Below are positions 51,946 to 60,030 of a stretch of 64,000 nt of DNA, one piece after another. Source of the DNA: Streptomyces sp. JHA26 (GTDB lineage: Bacteria > Actinomycetota > Actinomycetes > Streptomycetales > Streptomycetaceae); NCBI RefSeq assembly GCF_002005565.1, contig NZ_BDJC01000034.1, positions 19,397 through 83,396 on the forward strand, written 5' to 3'. The position numbers were made by a program, and so were the translations under genes. Each line of letters begins with the position of its first letter. Position 1 is the stretch's first letter. The notes below the pieces were generated by a model that was not told where the DNA came from, searched no databases, and saw only the letters and a list, made by a program, of their open reading frames with translations.

Positions 51946-53895
51946 ACCCACACCTCCCTCCGGTCGATCCGGCGGTGACCGCCGAGCTCGTCGCGGCGCT
52001 GACCCCCCGGCTGCGCAAGCGACTGGACTCGGGCGTCACCAAGGTGGCGGGACGGCCGGCGGTCCGCGAGGGCGACGTGGTGCGCATCGCCGTGGACGAC
52101 GACACCGACCTCGAACTGCACGCCCCCGGTGGCGTGGTGACCCGTGCGGAGGCGATCCGCTGCGGTTGCCTGCTCGCGCCCGGCTGCCTGCACCGCGCCG
52201 CCGCGGCCTCGGCCGCGCCGGTCGCCGACCCGACCCGGCCGGCGGCCACCGACCCGACGGACCCACCGACCACGGGCCCGGAGCCGACAGACCCGCCGAC
52301 CACCGACCCGACGCACCCACCGGCCGCCGACCCGGCAGACCTACCGGCCACCGACCCGAAACCGGCAGACCCGCCGGCCTCGGACCAGGCCCGGCCGGCG
52401 GCCGCCGACCCGACCTCGTCCACGGTCACGCACCCGCCGCAGCGGCCGGACGGCACCCCCACAGCCCTTTCGGACACGGGCCCCCCCGTCGACGGCGCCC
52501 GCCCCGGCCCCCGACACGGCCACCCCCGAGCAGCGCGCCGCCGCGGCGGAGCTGTGGGACGCCGCCGCCGCGGTGCTGGAGGCCGGTACGGACGGCGCCG
52601 GGGCCGTGATCCAGGCCGAGTTGCTGCGCGCGGCGCACTCCGCACGGCTCGCGGGGCTCCCCCGGGCGGCGGGCCGCGCGATCTCCGTCGTCACGGCGTT
52701 GCGGGCCGCCCGGAGCGCCGACGCCGCCTACCGCCTCACCGACCTCGCCGCCGCGCTCCGCGAGGTCCTGCGGCTCGCCCACCGCCTCCCCGACGCCGGC
52801 GGGCGGGAACTCCCCGCGCTGCGCGGCAGCGTGCGGCAGCCGTACACCCCGAAGGGTTCGCTGCGCCTGTACGGGCTGTTCTCCGAGCCCGTGCTCACGG
52901 CGACCGGACACGCGGGAGCCGTCACCTGGACCGCCGACGCCACGGGCAGGCTCCACACCGTCTCGGACGTCGCGCCGGGCGGCGCCGGCCGGGCCACGGG
53001 CGCCGCCGACCGCGGCGTACGCATCGGCGACACGACCCTGACCCACCGTGAACTCTCGCGTGCCGGGCTCGTCGTGTCCGGTGCGACCGTCTCCCCGACG
53101 GGCCGCCTGGGCGCGGGGGCGGGCGTCCGGGCGGTCCGCGCGTCCGGTGCCGCGTGGCACGCCGAGCCGCTCGACCGCCTGTGGGCGGTCCCGGTGGCCG
53201 AGCAGGTCACCCGTGCGCTGACGACCGACCAGGACCTGCTGTTCCTGGACGTCACGCTCACCGGCACGGTGCGCGAGGCGGCGGGCGAGTGCCTGATCGC
53301 CGACTGTGCCGGACTGACGCTGCGCCTCGCCGCCGCCCACGACGATCCCGCGCTGCCCCACCGCGACAACCTCCGCCTCCTGGCGTCCGCCCGGGGGGCC
53401 CGCCTGCGGGTCGTCGCCCGTCTCACGCCGGCCCCGTTCCCCCGCGCGCTGCTCCTGGCCGTCAGCCATCCCACCGATCCCGGCGCCCGGGTCGACCTGG
53501 GCCTGGACCGGCTCCGCCGCGCGGACCTGCCCACGTCCGTGACGCCGGCCGCCGGGCCCGTGCCCGACACCGACGAGGCCCCGGTGCACCTGCTGCGCCG
53601 GCGGGTCCACCAGGCCGTCTCCGGCGGGCGCCGCGTGCTGGCGTTCCCCGGCGGCCGGGACGCCGACGGCCCACGACTGCGCCGGAGCGGCCTGGTCACC
53701 GCGGGCGAACTCCTCGACGAACTGCACGCCGCCGCGGCGGACCGCTCGCGGGACCCGTTCGGCCGGCTCCTCCCGGCGGACACCGGCCGCTTCGCCCGCG
53801 CCTGGCTCGCCGCCGCCGTCTACGCGCAGGAGCTCGACCGCGCCCTGTGCGCCGCCGCGTGGGGAGCGGACCCGGGCGGATGTGACGCCTCCTGA
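51942..53895 (+). pseudogene. SWIM zinc-finger gene broken by frameshift at C7 run
   Basis: Two frames together make one SWIM protein of about 650 residues. Frame 1 from GTG 51942 gives VDPAVTAELVAALTPRLRKR, the SWIM finger CGCLLAPGCLH (CxC-x5-CxH), and a Pro/Thr/Asp-rich linker up to about 52480. Frame 2 continues from 52488 with TPEQRAAAAELWDAAAAVLE, GSVRQPYTPKGSLRLYGLF and more to 53895. The switch coincides with seven C at 52481-52487; six C would restore one reading frame. As written, frame 1 runs into Arg-rich nonsense. It may be a sequencing error, a real mutation or phase variation. It is coupled by GTGA to the DUF5682-VWA gene. Confidence 0.8.
52221..52420 (+). repeat. Degenerate repeat encoding Pro/Thr/Asp linker of SWIM gene
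   Basis: About 200 bases of imperfect CCACCGACCCG-like units, encoding ATDP-, TDPPT- and ADPAD-type peptides between the SWIM finger and the rest of the protein. The arrangement is prone to slippage and lies just before the C7 frameshift site. Confidence 0.7.
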
Positions 53896-53986
53896 CCTGC
53901 ACCTTCGAAATTCCTTCGACACCACTGGTGCACACAGTCTTGTCAGGGACATGAACGACTTCTACAGTCCTCAGCACACCGGTAGG

Positions 53987-54000
53987 TGGGAGCGCTCCCA
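53987..54000. promoter_or_regulatory. CebR-type operator box 1
   Basis: TGGGAGCGCTCCCA is the exact 14-bp palindrome known as the binding site of CebR, the cellobiose-responsive LacI-family repressor of Streptomyces. It lies 68 bases before the GH12 cellulase start codon. Confidence 0.88.
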
Positions 54001-54012
54001 TCCGTGGGGAGA

Positions 54013-54026
54013 CGGGAGCGCTCCCC
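54013..54026. promoter_or_regulatory. CebR-type operator box 2
   Basis: CGGGAGCGCTCCCC keeps the inner 12-bp palindrome GGGAGCGCTCCC of the CebR box with altered outer bases. Its centre is 26 bases from box 1, between that box and the GH12 gene, suggesting paired binding. Confidence 0.75.
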
Positions 54027-54067
54027 CGCCGGCCCCCGTCCCCCACGTCCTCTCGGGAGAGGCCCCC

Positions 54068-55198
54068 ATGCGACCGCCACGGCACCACATCCGCCCCTTA
54101 CGGGCCTTCCTGGGCGCGCTGCTCGCACCTTTCGCCCTGGTGGCGTCACTCCTCACCGCGGCGCCGGCCCAGGCGGACACCGCGATCTGCGAGGCGTTCG
54201 GCACGGCGACGGTCCAGGGCCGCTACATCGTCCAGAACAACCGCTGGGGCACCGAAGCGGAGCAGTGCATCACCGTCACCGGTTCGGGCTTCCGGGTCGA
54301 CCGGGCCGACGGCTCCGTGCCCACCAACGGCGCCCCGAAGTCGTACCCGTCCGTCTTCGACGGCTGCCACTACACCGCCTGCGCGCCGGGCACGCGCCTC
54401 CCGGCCCGGCTGAGCGACATCGCCGAGGCGCCCACCAGCGTGTCCTTCGGTTATGTCGACAACGCGGTCTACGACGCCGCCTACGACATCTGGCTCGACC
54501 CGACGCCCCGGACCGACGGCGTGAACCGGACCGAGATCATGGTCTGGTTCCATCACACGGGTCCGGTCCAGCCGGTGGGCTCCCGGGTGGGCACGGCCAC
54601 CGTGGCGGGCCGCTCCTGGGAGGTGTGGTCGGGCAACAACGGCTCCAACGACGTCCTGTCCTTCGTCGCCCCGTCGGCGATCGGCAGCTGGAGCTTCGAC
54701 GTCATGGACTTCGCCCGACAGGCCGTCTCGCGCGGACTCGCCGCGAACGACTGGTACCTGACGAGCGTCCAGGCGGGCTTCGAGCCCTGGCAGGGCGGCG
54801 CCGGCCTGGCGGTGACCTCCTTCTCGTCGGCCGTCGACACGGACGGCACCCCCGGCGGACCCGGTGAGCCGGGCGATTCCGCGGCGTGCGAGGTCGCGTA
54901 CGCCACGAACGTCTGGCCGGGCGGCTTCACCGCGAACGTCACCGTCACCAACACCGCCGCCTCCCCCGTCGACGGCTGGCGGCTCGCCTTCGCGCTGCCC
55001 TCCGGGCAGCACGTCACGAACTCCTGGAACGCCTCCGTGACCCCGTCCACGGGCACCGTCACGGCGACCGGCCTGGACCACAACACCCGGATCGCGCCGG
55101 GCGGCAGCGCGACGTTCGGTTTCCAGGGGACCTACACCGGCTCGTTCTCCGCGCCGGACGCCTTCCGCCTCAACGGCACCGCCTGCGCGACCGCGTAG
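54068..55198 (+). CDS. Secreted GH12 endo-beta-1,4-glucanase with CBM2
   Basis: A 376-residue secreted cellulase. Residues 1-36 are a Sec signal (LLAPFALVASLLTAAPAQAD). Residues 40-257 form the GH12 beta-jelly-roll, with nucleophile Glu156 (GVNRTEIMVWFHH) and acid/base Glu239 (VQAGFEPWQGGAGL). After a Gly/Pro linker, residues 274-376 are a family 2 cellulose-binding module (VAYATNVWPGGFTANVTVTN) with exposed Trp. It cuts internal bonds in cellulose outside the cell. Two CebR boxes upstream imply induction by cellobiose. CGGGAGAGG precedes the ATG at 54068. The AA10 gene follows. Confidence 0.95.
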   Translation: MRPPRHHIRPLRAFLGALLAPFALVASLLTAAPAQADTAICEAFGTATVQGRYIVQNNRWGTEAEQCITVTGSGFRVDRADGSVPTNGAPKSYPSVFDGCHYTACAPGTRLPARLSDIAEAPTSVSFGYVDNAVYDAAYDIWLDPTPRTDGVNRTEIMVWFHHTGPVQPVGSRVGTATVAGRSWEVWSGNNGSNDVLSFVAPSAIGSWSFDVMDFARQAVSRGLAANDWYLTSVQAGFEPWQGGAGLAVTSFSSAVDTDGTPGGPGEPGDSAACEVAYATNVWPGGFTANVTVTNTAASPVDGWRLAFALPSGQHVTNSWNASVTPSTGTVTATGLDHNTRIAPGGSATFGFQGTYTGSFSAPDAFRLNGTACATA

Positions 55199-55260
55199 CG
55201 CCGCACACCGCGGCCACCGGCCGCGCACCCATGTCCCTCCGCTCCGATGTCCCCCCACTC

Positions 55261-55301
55261 CCCCGCCCGGCCGGTCGGCACCCTTCCCCGGCCGGGCGGG
55301 G
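55261..55301. terminator. Hairpin between cellulase and LPMO genes
   Basis: CCCCGCCCGGCCGG (55261-55274) pairs perfectly with CCGGCCGGGCGGGG (55288-55301) around a 13-base loop. It probably ends or attenuates the cellulase transcript before the AA10 gene at 55378, which has no CebR box of its own. Confidence 0.75.
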
Positions 55302-55377
55302 CTCCACCGCACGGCACACACCTCCTGGTTGTCATGCGCTGATCACCAGCACCTACTGAGCGAAACAGGAGACCCCC

Positions 55378-56454
55378 ATGGTTCGACGCAGCAGATACCT
55401 GTCCCTGGCGGCGGTACTGGCCACCCTGCTCGGCGCGCTCGGCGTGACCGTCCTCTTCGGGCAGGGCCGGGCCGAGGCGCACGGCGTGGCGATGATGCCC
55501 GGCTCGCGCACGTACCTGTGCCAGCTGGACGCCATCACCGGCACCGGCGCCCTGGACCCGACCAACCCGGCGTGCCAGGACGCGCTCGACGAGAGCGGGG
55601 CCACGGCGCTGTACAACTGGTTCGCCGTGCTCGACTCCAAAGCGGGTGGGCGCGGCGCCGGTTACGTACCGGACGGCACGCTGTGCAGCGCCGGCGACCG
55701 TTCCCCGTACGACTTCTCCGCCTACAACGCCGCCCGCGCGGACTGGCCCCGCACGCACCTGACGTCGGGCGCGACGATGAAGGTGCAGTACAGCAACTGG
55801 GCGGCCCACCCGGGTGACTTCCGGGTCTACCTGACCAAGCCGGGGTGGTCGCCCACGTCCGAGCTGGGCTGGGACGACCTCCAGCTGATCCAGACGGTGA
55901 CCAACCCGCCCCAGCAGGGTTCGCCCGGCGCCTCGGGCGGCCACTACTACTGGGACCTGGCGCTGCCCTCCGGCCGCTCGGGCGATGCGCTGATCTTCAT
56001 CCAGTGGGTGCGTTCGGACAGCCAGGAGAACTTCTTCTCCTGCTCCGACGTCGTCTTCGACGGCGGCAACGGCGAGGTGACCGGCATCCGCGGCTCGGGC
56101 AGCACCACGCCGACGACGCCCCCGACCACGCCGCCGCCCACGCACACCGGTGACTGCATGGCCGTCTACTCCGTGCAGAACTCCTGGAACGGCGGCTTCC
56201 AGGGTTCCGTCGAGGTGATGAACCACGGGACGGAGCCGCTGAACGGCTGGGCCGTGCAGTGGCAACCCGGGGCGGGGACCACGCTGGGCAGTGTGTGGAA
56301 CGGCTCGCTGTCGAGCGGCGACGACGGCACCCTCACGGTCCGCAACGTGGAGCACAACCGGGTCGTCCCGCCGGACGGCAGCGTGTCCTTCGGCTTCACC
56401 GCCACCTCCACGGGCAACGACTTCCCGGTGGGGACGGTCGGCTGCGTGGCGTAG
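55378..56454 (+). CDS. AA10 lytic polysaccharide monooxygenase with CBM2 (CelS2-like)
   Basis: A 358-residue secreted copper enzyme that oxidatively cleaves crystalline cellulose. The signal peptide ends AEA|HG, so mature His1 is His35 of the precursor. The second histidine-brace residue is His144 (WAAHPGDF) and the axial position is Phe219 (SQENFFSCSDVVF). The AA10 domain runs to about residue 234. A Thr/Pro linker (TPTTPPTTPPPTH) and a CBM2 (CMAVYSVQNSWNGGFQGSVE) follow. The residues agree with my memory of CelS2 numbering. It works with the GH12 enzyme encoded just upstream. A CAGGAG sequence precedes the ATG. Confidence 0.96.
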   Translation: MVRRSRYLSLAAVLATLLGALGVTVLFGQGRAEAHGVAMMPGSRTYLCQLDAITGTGALDPTNPACQDALDESGATALYNWFAVLDSKAGGRGAGYVPDGTLCSAGDRSPYDFSAYNAARADWPRTHLTSGATMKVQYSNWAAHPGDFRVYLTKPGWSPTSELGWDDLQLIQTVTNPPQQGSPGASGGHYYWDLALPSGRSGDALIFIQWVRSDSQENFFSCSDVVFDGGNGEVTGIRGSGSTTPTTPPTTPPPTHTGDCMAVYSVQNSWNGGFQGSVEVMNHGTEPLNGWAVQWQPGAGTTLGSVWNGSLSSGDDGTLTVRNVEHNRVVPPDGSVSFGFTATSTGNDFPVGTVGCVA

Positions 56455-56588
56455 GACGGCACGGGCGGGCGCCGCGCGGTCGTGCGCGACGCCCGCTCCG
56501 GGCTCCCGGCACGCCCGTCGACCTCACGTGCCGGTTACAAATCGCTCAACCCCTGGTTGCGGCGCGGTGATCCGGCGACGATAGGGGC

Positions 56589-56978
56589 ATGACTCTGGCC
56601 CAGCGCGCCTTCGAGCGGCTGCACGCCTGGCCCGACCTCACCAAGGGTCCGGCCAGTTGCGGAACCGGGCGGGCACTGCGCTCCGCCCATGACGAGATCG
56701 TCCACTTCCACTCGGACCGGGACGTGGACCTCCACCTGACCCACCGGGCCATCCAGCGTTTCCAGTACGACCTCGGCGGCTCGAGCGCCATACACCTCGT
56801 CCCCGGCTCCCGCTGGGTGACCGTGCACCTGGACTGCGACACGGACGTCGACCTGCTGCTGAGCCTGGTGAGCATCGCCCTGAAAGCCCATCAGTCGCGG
56901 CCCGCCTCGGACCTGCCCCCGGGGTGCAACTTCCACCGCGTCACGGTGCTCCCCCGCTCGGCGGCCGGGGAGGTCTGA
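56589..56978 (+). CDS. Luciferase-domain (DUF5519-like) small protein
   Basis: A 129-residue cytosolic protein resembling the luciferase-family/DUF5519 group: RAFERLHAWPDLTKGPASCG at the start, with HDEIVHFHSDRDVDLHLTH and GSSAIHLVPGSRWVTVHLDC. These are short domains of unknown biochemical role. It stands alone between the LPMO gene and the DUF779 gene. The ATG at 56589 has a weak ribosome binding site (ATAGGGGC). Confidence 0.75.
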   Translation: MTLAQRAFERLHAWPDLTKGPASCGTGRALRSAHDEIVHFHSDRDVDLHLTHRAIQRFQYDLGGSSAIHLVPGSRWVTVHLDCDTDVDLLLSLVSIALKAHQSRPASDLPPGCNFHRVTVLPRSAAGEV

Positions 56979-57178
56979 GACAGCGCGCCGCCGATCCACG
57001 GGGTCGCGGCCCGGGGGCCGCCGGCCACATCGCCGTCCCGGACGGGAGCGCTGCCGTCGTCGGCCACCGGACCGGAACACGTACGACTTCGCAGGTGTAC
57101 CGCAGGTACGCCGAGGAAGGCTTCCGGGCCGCGGGCACCGGAACCCCGCAACGCACTCGCAACCTCACCCGTGCTGAC

Positions 57179-57556
57179 ATGCACGGCATGGGCGACACAT
57201 ACGAGGAGACCCCGCGCGTCGAGCTCACCGCCTCAGCGGCCGATCTGCTGCGGCGCCTGCACGCGGCGCACGGGCCCCTGATGTTCCACCAGTCCGGCGG
57301 GTGCTGCGACGGCAGCGCCCCCATGTGCTACCCGGCGGGCGAGTTCCGCACCGGCGCCGCGGACGTCCTGCTGGCGGAGCTGGTCGTGGAGGGCGTCGAG
57401 GAGCCGGTGGCGTTCTGGATGTCCCGCAGCCAGTTCGCGGTGTGGAGCCACACCAGGCTGATCGTCGACGTCGTCGAGGGGAGGGGCAGCGGCTTCTCGC
57501 TGGAGGCGCCCGAGGGGGTGCGCTTCCTCATCCGCTCCCGCGTCCTGGACGCCTGA
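57179..57556 (+). CDS. DUF779 family protein, aldehyde dehydrogenase-associated
   Basis: A 125-residue protein of the DUF779 family. The invariant block HQSGGCCDGSAPMCYPAGEF with its cysteines probably binds metal. The end VEGRGSGFSLEAPEGVRFLI is typical too. Family members are usually encoded next to acetaldehyde dehydrogenase and AcoR-type regulators; here such genes lie 32 kb away (22181-25095). ATG 57179 and ATG 57188 are both possible and neither has a good ribosome binding site. Confidence 0.88.
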   Translation: MHGMGDTYEETPRVELTASAADLLRRLHAAHGPLMFHQSGGCCDGSAPMCYPAGEFRTGAADVLLAELVVEGVEEPVAFWMSRSQFAVWSHTRLIVDVVEGRGSGFSLEAPEGVRFLIRSRVLDA

Positions 57557-57594
57557 CCCCCGGCCCCCGGGCGCCGCCCCGACCTTCCGTCACG

Positions 57595-57789
57595 TCATGG
57601 CCTGAGGCTGCCGACGATGTCCGCCGTGGCCATGAGACCGCTGTTGATGGTCGGGGCGATGCTCGTGCCGGCCAGGTAGAAGCCGAGCAGCAGACAGACC
57701 AGCGCGTGCGAGATCTTCAGTCCGCCGTTGCGCAGGAACAGCACCGCCAGGATCGTCAGCAGCAACACCACAGAGATGGAAATGGCCAT
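57595..57789 (-). CDS. Small membrane protein
   Basis: A 64-residue protein with two predicted membrane helices (ISISVVLLLTILAVLFLR and HALVCLLLGFYLAGTSIAP). A short charged turn RNGGLK lies between them and a Gly/Leu tail follows. GGAGG lies seven bases before the ATG at 57789. Function unknown; this short type is common in Streptomyces as far as I recall. Confidence 0.8.
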   Translation of the reverse strand: MAISISVVLLLTILAVLFLRNGGLKISHALVCLLLGFYLAGTSIAPTINSGLMATADIVGSLRP

Positions 57790-57904
57790 CGTCAACCTCC
57801 TCCGCCACGTCCACTTCGCGGCGTTCGGCCGTAAGTGTGGCGTAACGGAGGGTTTCTCCGGGCGGCTGACCTGTCCGCCGAACGTGTGATGTTCCGGCGG
57901 CGGG

Positions 57905-58768
57905 CTACGCGCTGCGGCGGGCGTCGAGGAACGCCTCGAGCCCCGCGAGGTCGTCGGTGTTGAGGTGGTCGACGCCCGCGGCGAGCAGCTCGCCCCACAC
58001 CGCGTCCCGGGCGGCGCCCGGCAGGTCGGGGGTGGCCCAGAAGCGCACCCGCTGCCCGCGTCCGTGGGCCGCGCCGACGATGTCGCGCAGCTTGCTCCGT
58101 TCGGCCTCGGGGAAGGCGCCGACGCCCTGCCAGGTGAAGTTGAGCGTCCAGTTGTCGCTGATCAGCGGCACGAAGGAGGCCGGGGCGGAGGTGCCGAGGT
58201 CGGTGAGACGGCCGTCGTAGAAGGCCCGGCGCGTGCTCTGGGCGGCCATGGGGGCGCGGGCGGCGCGGTCGCCGGAGACCACCACGGTGACCGCGCCGGG
58301 GTGGACCCGGCCGTGGGCGTAGGTGGTGAACAGGTGGGTGTAGCGGCGCAGGTGACGGTCGAGTTCCAGGTACGTCGCCGCTCCCTCGGTCTTGATGTCG
58401 ACGAGGAGTTGCAGGGGGCGCCGCTCGCCCCGGTGGACCCGGCCGTGGTGGGCGCGGACGCGGGCGGCGAGCGGGTCGAGGTAGAGGGACTCCAGGGTGC
58501 GCGCCGGGTCGAGGTCCTCGGGGTCGTGGGCGACGAGGAGTCGGTCACCCACGAGGTGGATGTCGGCCTCGACGCTGCCGAAGCGGTGGTCGAGGGCGTC
58601 GAGGAGGGGGCGGGGGTGCTCGTAGTCGTTGTGGGCGTGCGCACGCCACAACGGGCGGGGTCCGTGCCTGCCTTCGCCCGCCAGCGCGGTGCCGGCGGGC
58701 AGGGCGACCGCGCCCGCGAGGGCGGCGCCGAGGGTGGTGAGGGCTCTGCGTCGGGTGGTGCGGGCCAT
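57905..58768 (-). CDS. Tat-exported glycerophosphodiester/PI phosphodiesterase-like protein
   Basis: A 287-residue exported protein. Residues 1-30 carry a twin-arginine signal (TTRRRALTTLGAALAGAVAL). The mature part resembles the GDPD/PI-PLC TIM barrel family: RAHAHNDYEHPRPLLDAL at the first active-site His, SVEADIHLVGDRLLVAHDPE with Glu/Asp/His metal ligands, LLVDIKTEG, and VRFWATPDLPGAARDAVWGE near the end. It probably hydrolyses a phosphodiester lipid head group outside the membrane; the substrate is unknown. No operon partner. Confidence 0.85.
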   Translation of the reverse strand: MARTTRRRALTTLGAALAGAVALPAGTALAGEGRHGPRPLWRAHAHNDYEHPRPLLDALDHRFGSVEADIHLVGDRLLVAHDPEDLDPARTLESLYLDPLAARVRAHHGRVHRGERRPLQLLVDIKTEGAATYLELDRHLRRYTHLFTTYAHGRVHPGAVTVVVSGDRAARAPMAAQSTRRAFYDGRLTDLGTSAPASFVPLISDNWTLNFTWQGVGAFPEAERSKLRDIVGAAHGRGQRVRFWATPDLPGAARDAVWGELLAAGVDHLNTDDLAGLEAFLDARRSA

Positions 58769-58947
58769 GCTCTGCCTCCCTGGGGGTGCCGTACGGGACG
58801 CTGTGAGTATGGGGTCCCGGAGCGCTCAGGGAGCAGGGGTGTGCGGGGAGTTGGCCGGACGTCCGTCGGTCGTTCACTTCGCGGGAGGGGCGTGGACGGG
58901 AGATGCCCGCCCCCGGAGGGACGGGCACCGCTCTGCCTGGCGTTCCG

Positions 58948-60030
58948 TCAGGGAGCGCGCAGGTCGGCCAGTTCGGCCAGCGCCTCCCGGTGGGCGCCCG
59001 CCGTGCCGAGGGCGATCGAGTCGGCCTTGGCCCGCTTCAGAAAGAGGTGGACCGGGTGCTCCCAGGTCATCCCGATGCCGCCGTGCAGTTGCAGCGCCTC
59101 CTCGGCGACGTGGACGGCGACCTGGGCCGCGTACGCCTGGGCCACGGCGACGGCCACGTCGGTGTCCTCGCCGGTCGCCAGCGCGTCGGCCGCGTTGCGG
59201 GCGGCGGCCCGCAGGCCCGCGACCTCCAGCCACAGCCGGGCGAGCCGGTGCTTGAGCGCCTGGAAGCCGCCGACCTGGCGGTTGAACTGCCGGCGTTCCT
59301 TGAGGTAGCCGACCGTGTCGGTCAGCAGCCGGTCGGCGAGGCCCAGTTGCTCGGAGGCCAGCAGTCCGGCCCCGGCCCGCAGGGCGCGCCGTACGGCGGG
59401 TTCCGCGTCGCTGAGCCGGCGTCCGGGCGCGCCGTCGAGCACGACCGTCGCCAGGGGCCGGGTCAGGTCCAGGGACGGGCGGGGGGTGACGGTCGCCGCG
59501 TCGGCGTCCACCGCGTACAGGGCGCCGTCGTCCGCCGGGACGAGCAGGACGTCGGCCACGGCGGCGTCGGCGATGCCGGTCAGCTCCCCGTGCAACGCCC
59601 CGTCCCCGACCCGTGCGGTCGCGTGGGCGGCCCCCGGCGCGGTGTGCAGGCCGACGGCGAGGGCGCCGATCCGGCGCCCGGAGGCCAGCTCGCCGAGCAG
59701 GTCCCCGGCGTCGCAGGCCAGCAGGGCCTCGGTGGCGACGACCGCGCTGGTCAGATAGGGCACGGGCGCGACGGACCGGCCCAGCTCCTCCAGGACGACG
59801 GCGGCCTCCCGGTGGGTGGCGCCCTGGCCGCCCTGTGCCTCGGGCACCAGGAGCCCGGCGAGGCCCATGCCCTCGGCCAGCGTCTTCCACAGGGCGCGGT
59901 CGTGGGGCGCGTCGGACTCGGTGCGCGCGATGACGCCGGCCGGGTCGCAGTGGTCGGTGAGCAGGTCCCGGACGGCGGCGCGCAGCGCCTCTTCCTCCTC
60001 CGAGTACAGCAGATCGGGCTGGGCGCTCAT
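58948..60030 (-). CDS. Acyl-CoA dehydrogenase family protein, subunit A
   Basis: A 360-residue flavin-dependent acyl-CoA dehydrogenase family member. Elements include LLVPEAQGGQGATHREAAVV, LKERRQFNRQVGGFQALKHR with the conserved RxQFxxxxxxFQ pattern, and ALQLHGGIGMTWEHPVHLFL, where family members have the adenine-binding segment. The usual catalytic Glu position is not obvious, as in many actinobacterial heteromeric enzymes. It is the last gene of a three-gene unit. Its ATG overlaps the stop of the second acyl-CoA dehydrogenase gene (ATGA), which suggests a heteromeric enzyme. Confidence 0.93.
   Translation of the reverse strand: MSAQPDLLYSEEEEALRAAVRDLLTDHCDPAGVIARTESDAPHDRALWKTLAEGMGLAGLLVPEAQGGQGATHREAAVVLEELGRSVAPVPYLTSAVVATEALLACDAGDLLGELASGRRIGALAVGLHTAPGAAHATARVGDGALHGELTGIADAAVADVLLVPADDGALYAVDADAATVTPRPSLDLTRPLATVVLDGAPGRRLSDAEPAVRRALRAGAGLLASEQLGLADRLLTDTVGYLKERRQFNRQVGGFQALKHRLARLWLEVAGLRAAARNAADALATGEDTDVAVAVAQAYAAQVAVHVAEEALQLHGGIGMTWEHPVHLFLKRAKADSIALGTAGAHREALAELADLRAP

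Noticed and set aside
41176..53895. Interpretation of the MoxR-VWA island as a known antiphage system
   Set aside because: No nuclease, protease, NADase or membrane effector domain could be recognised, so a defence role is not supported by the sequence alone.
53896..53986. Small peptide gene before the CebR boxes
   Set aside because: Only a few codons follow ATG 53951 before the cellulase promoter elements, with no ribosome binding site.
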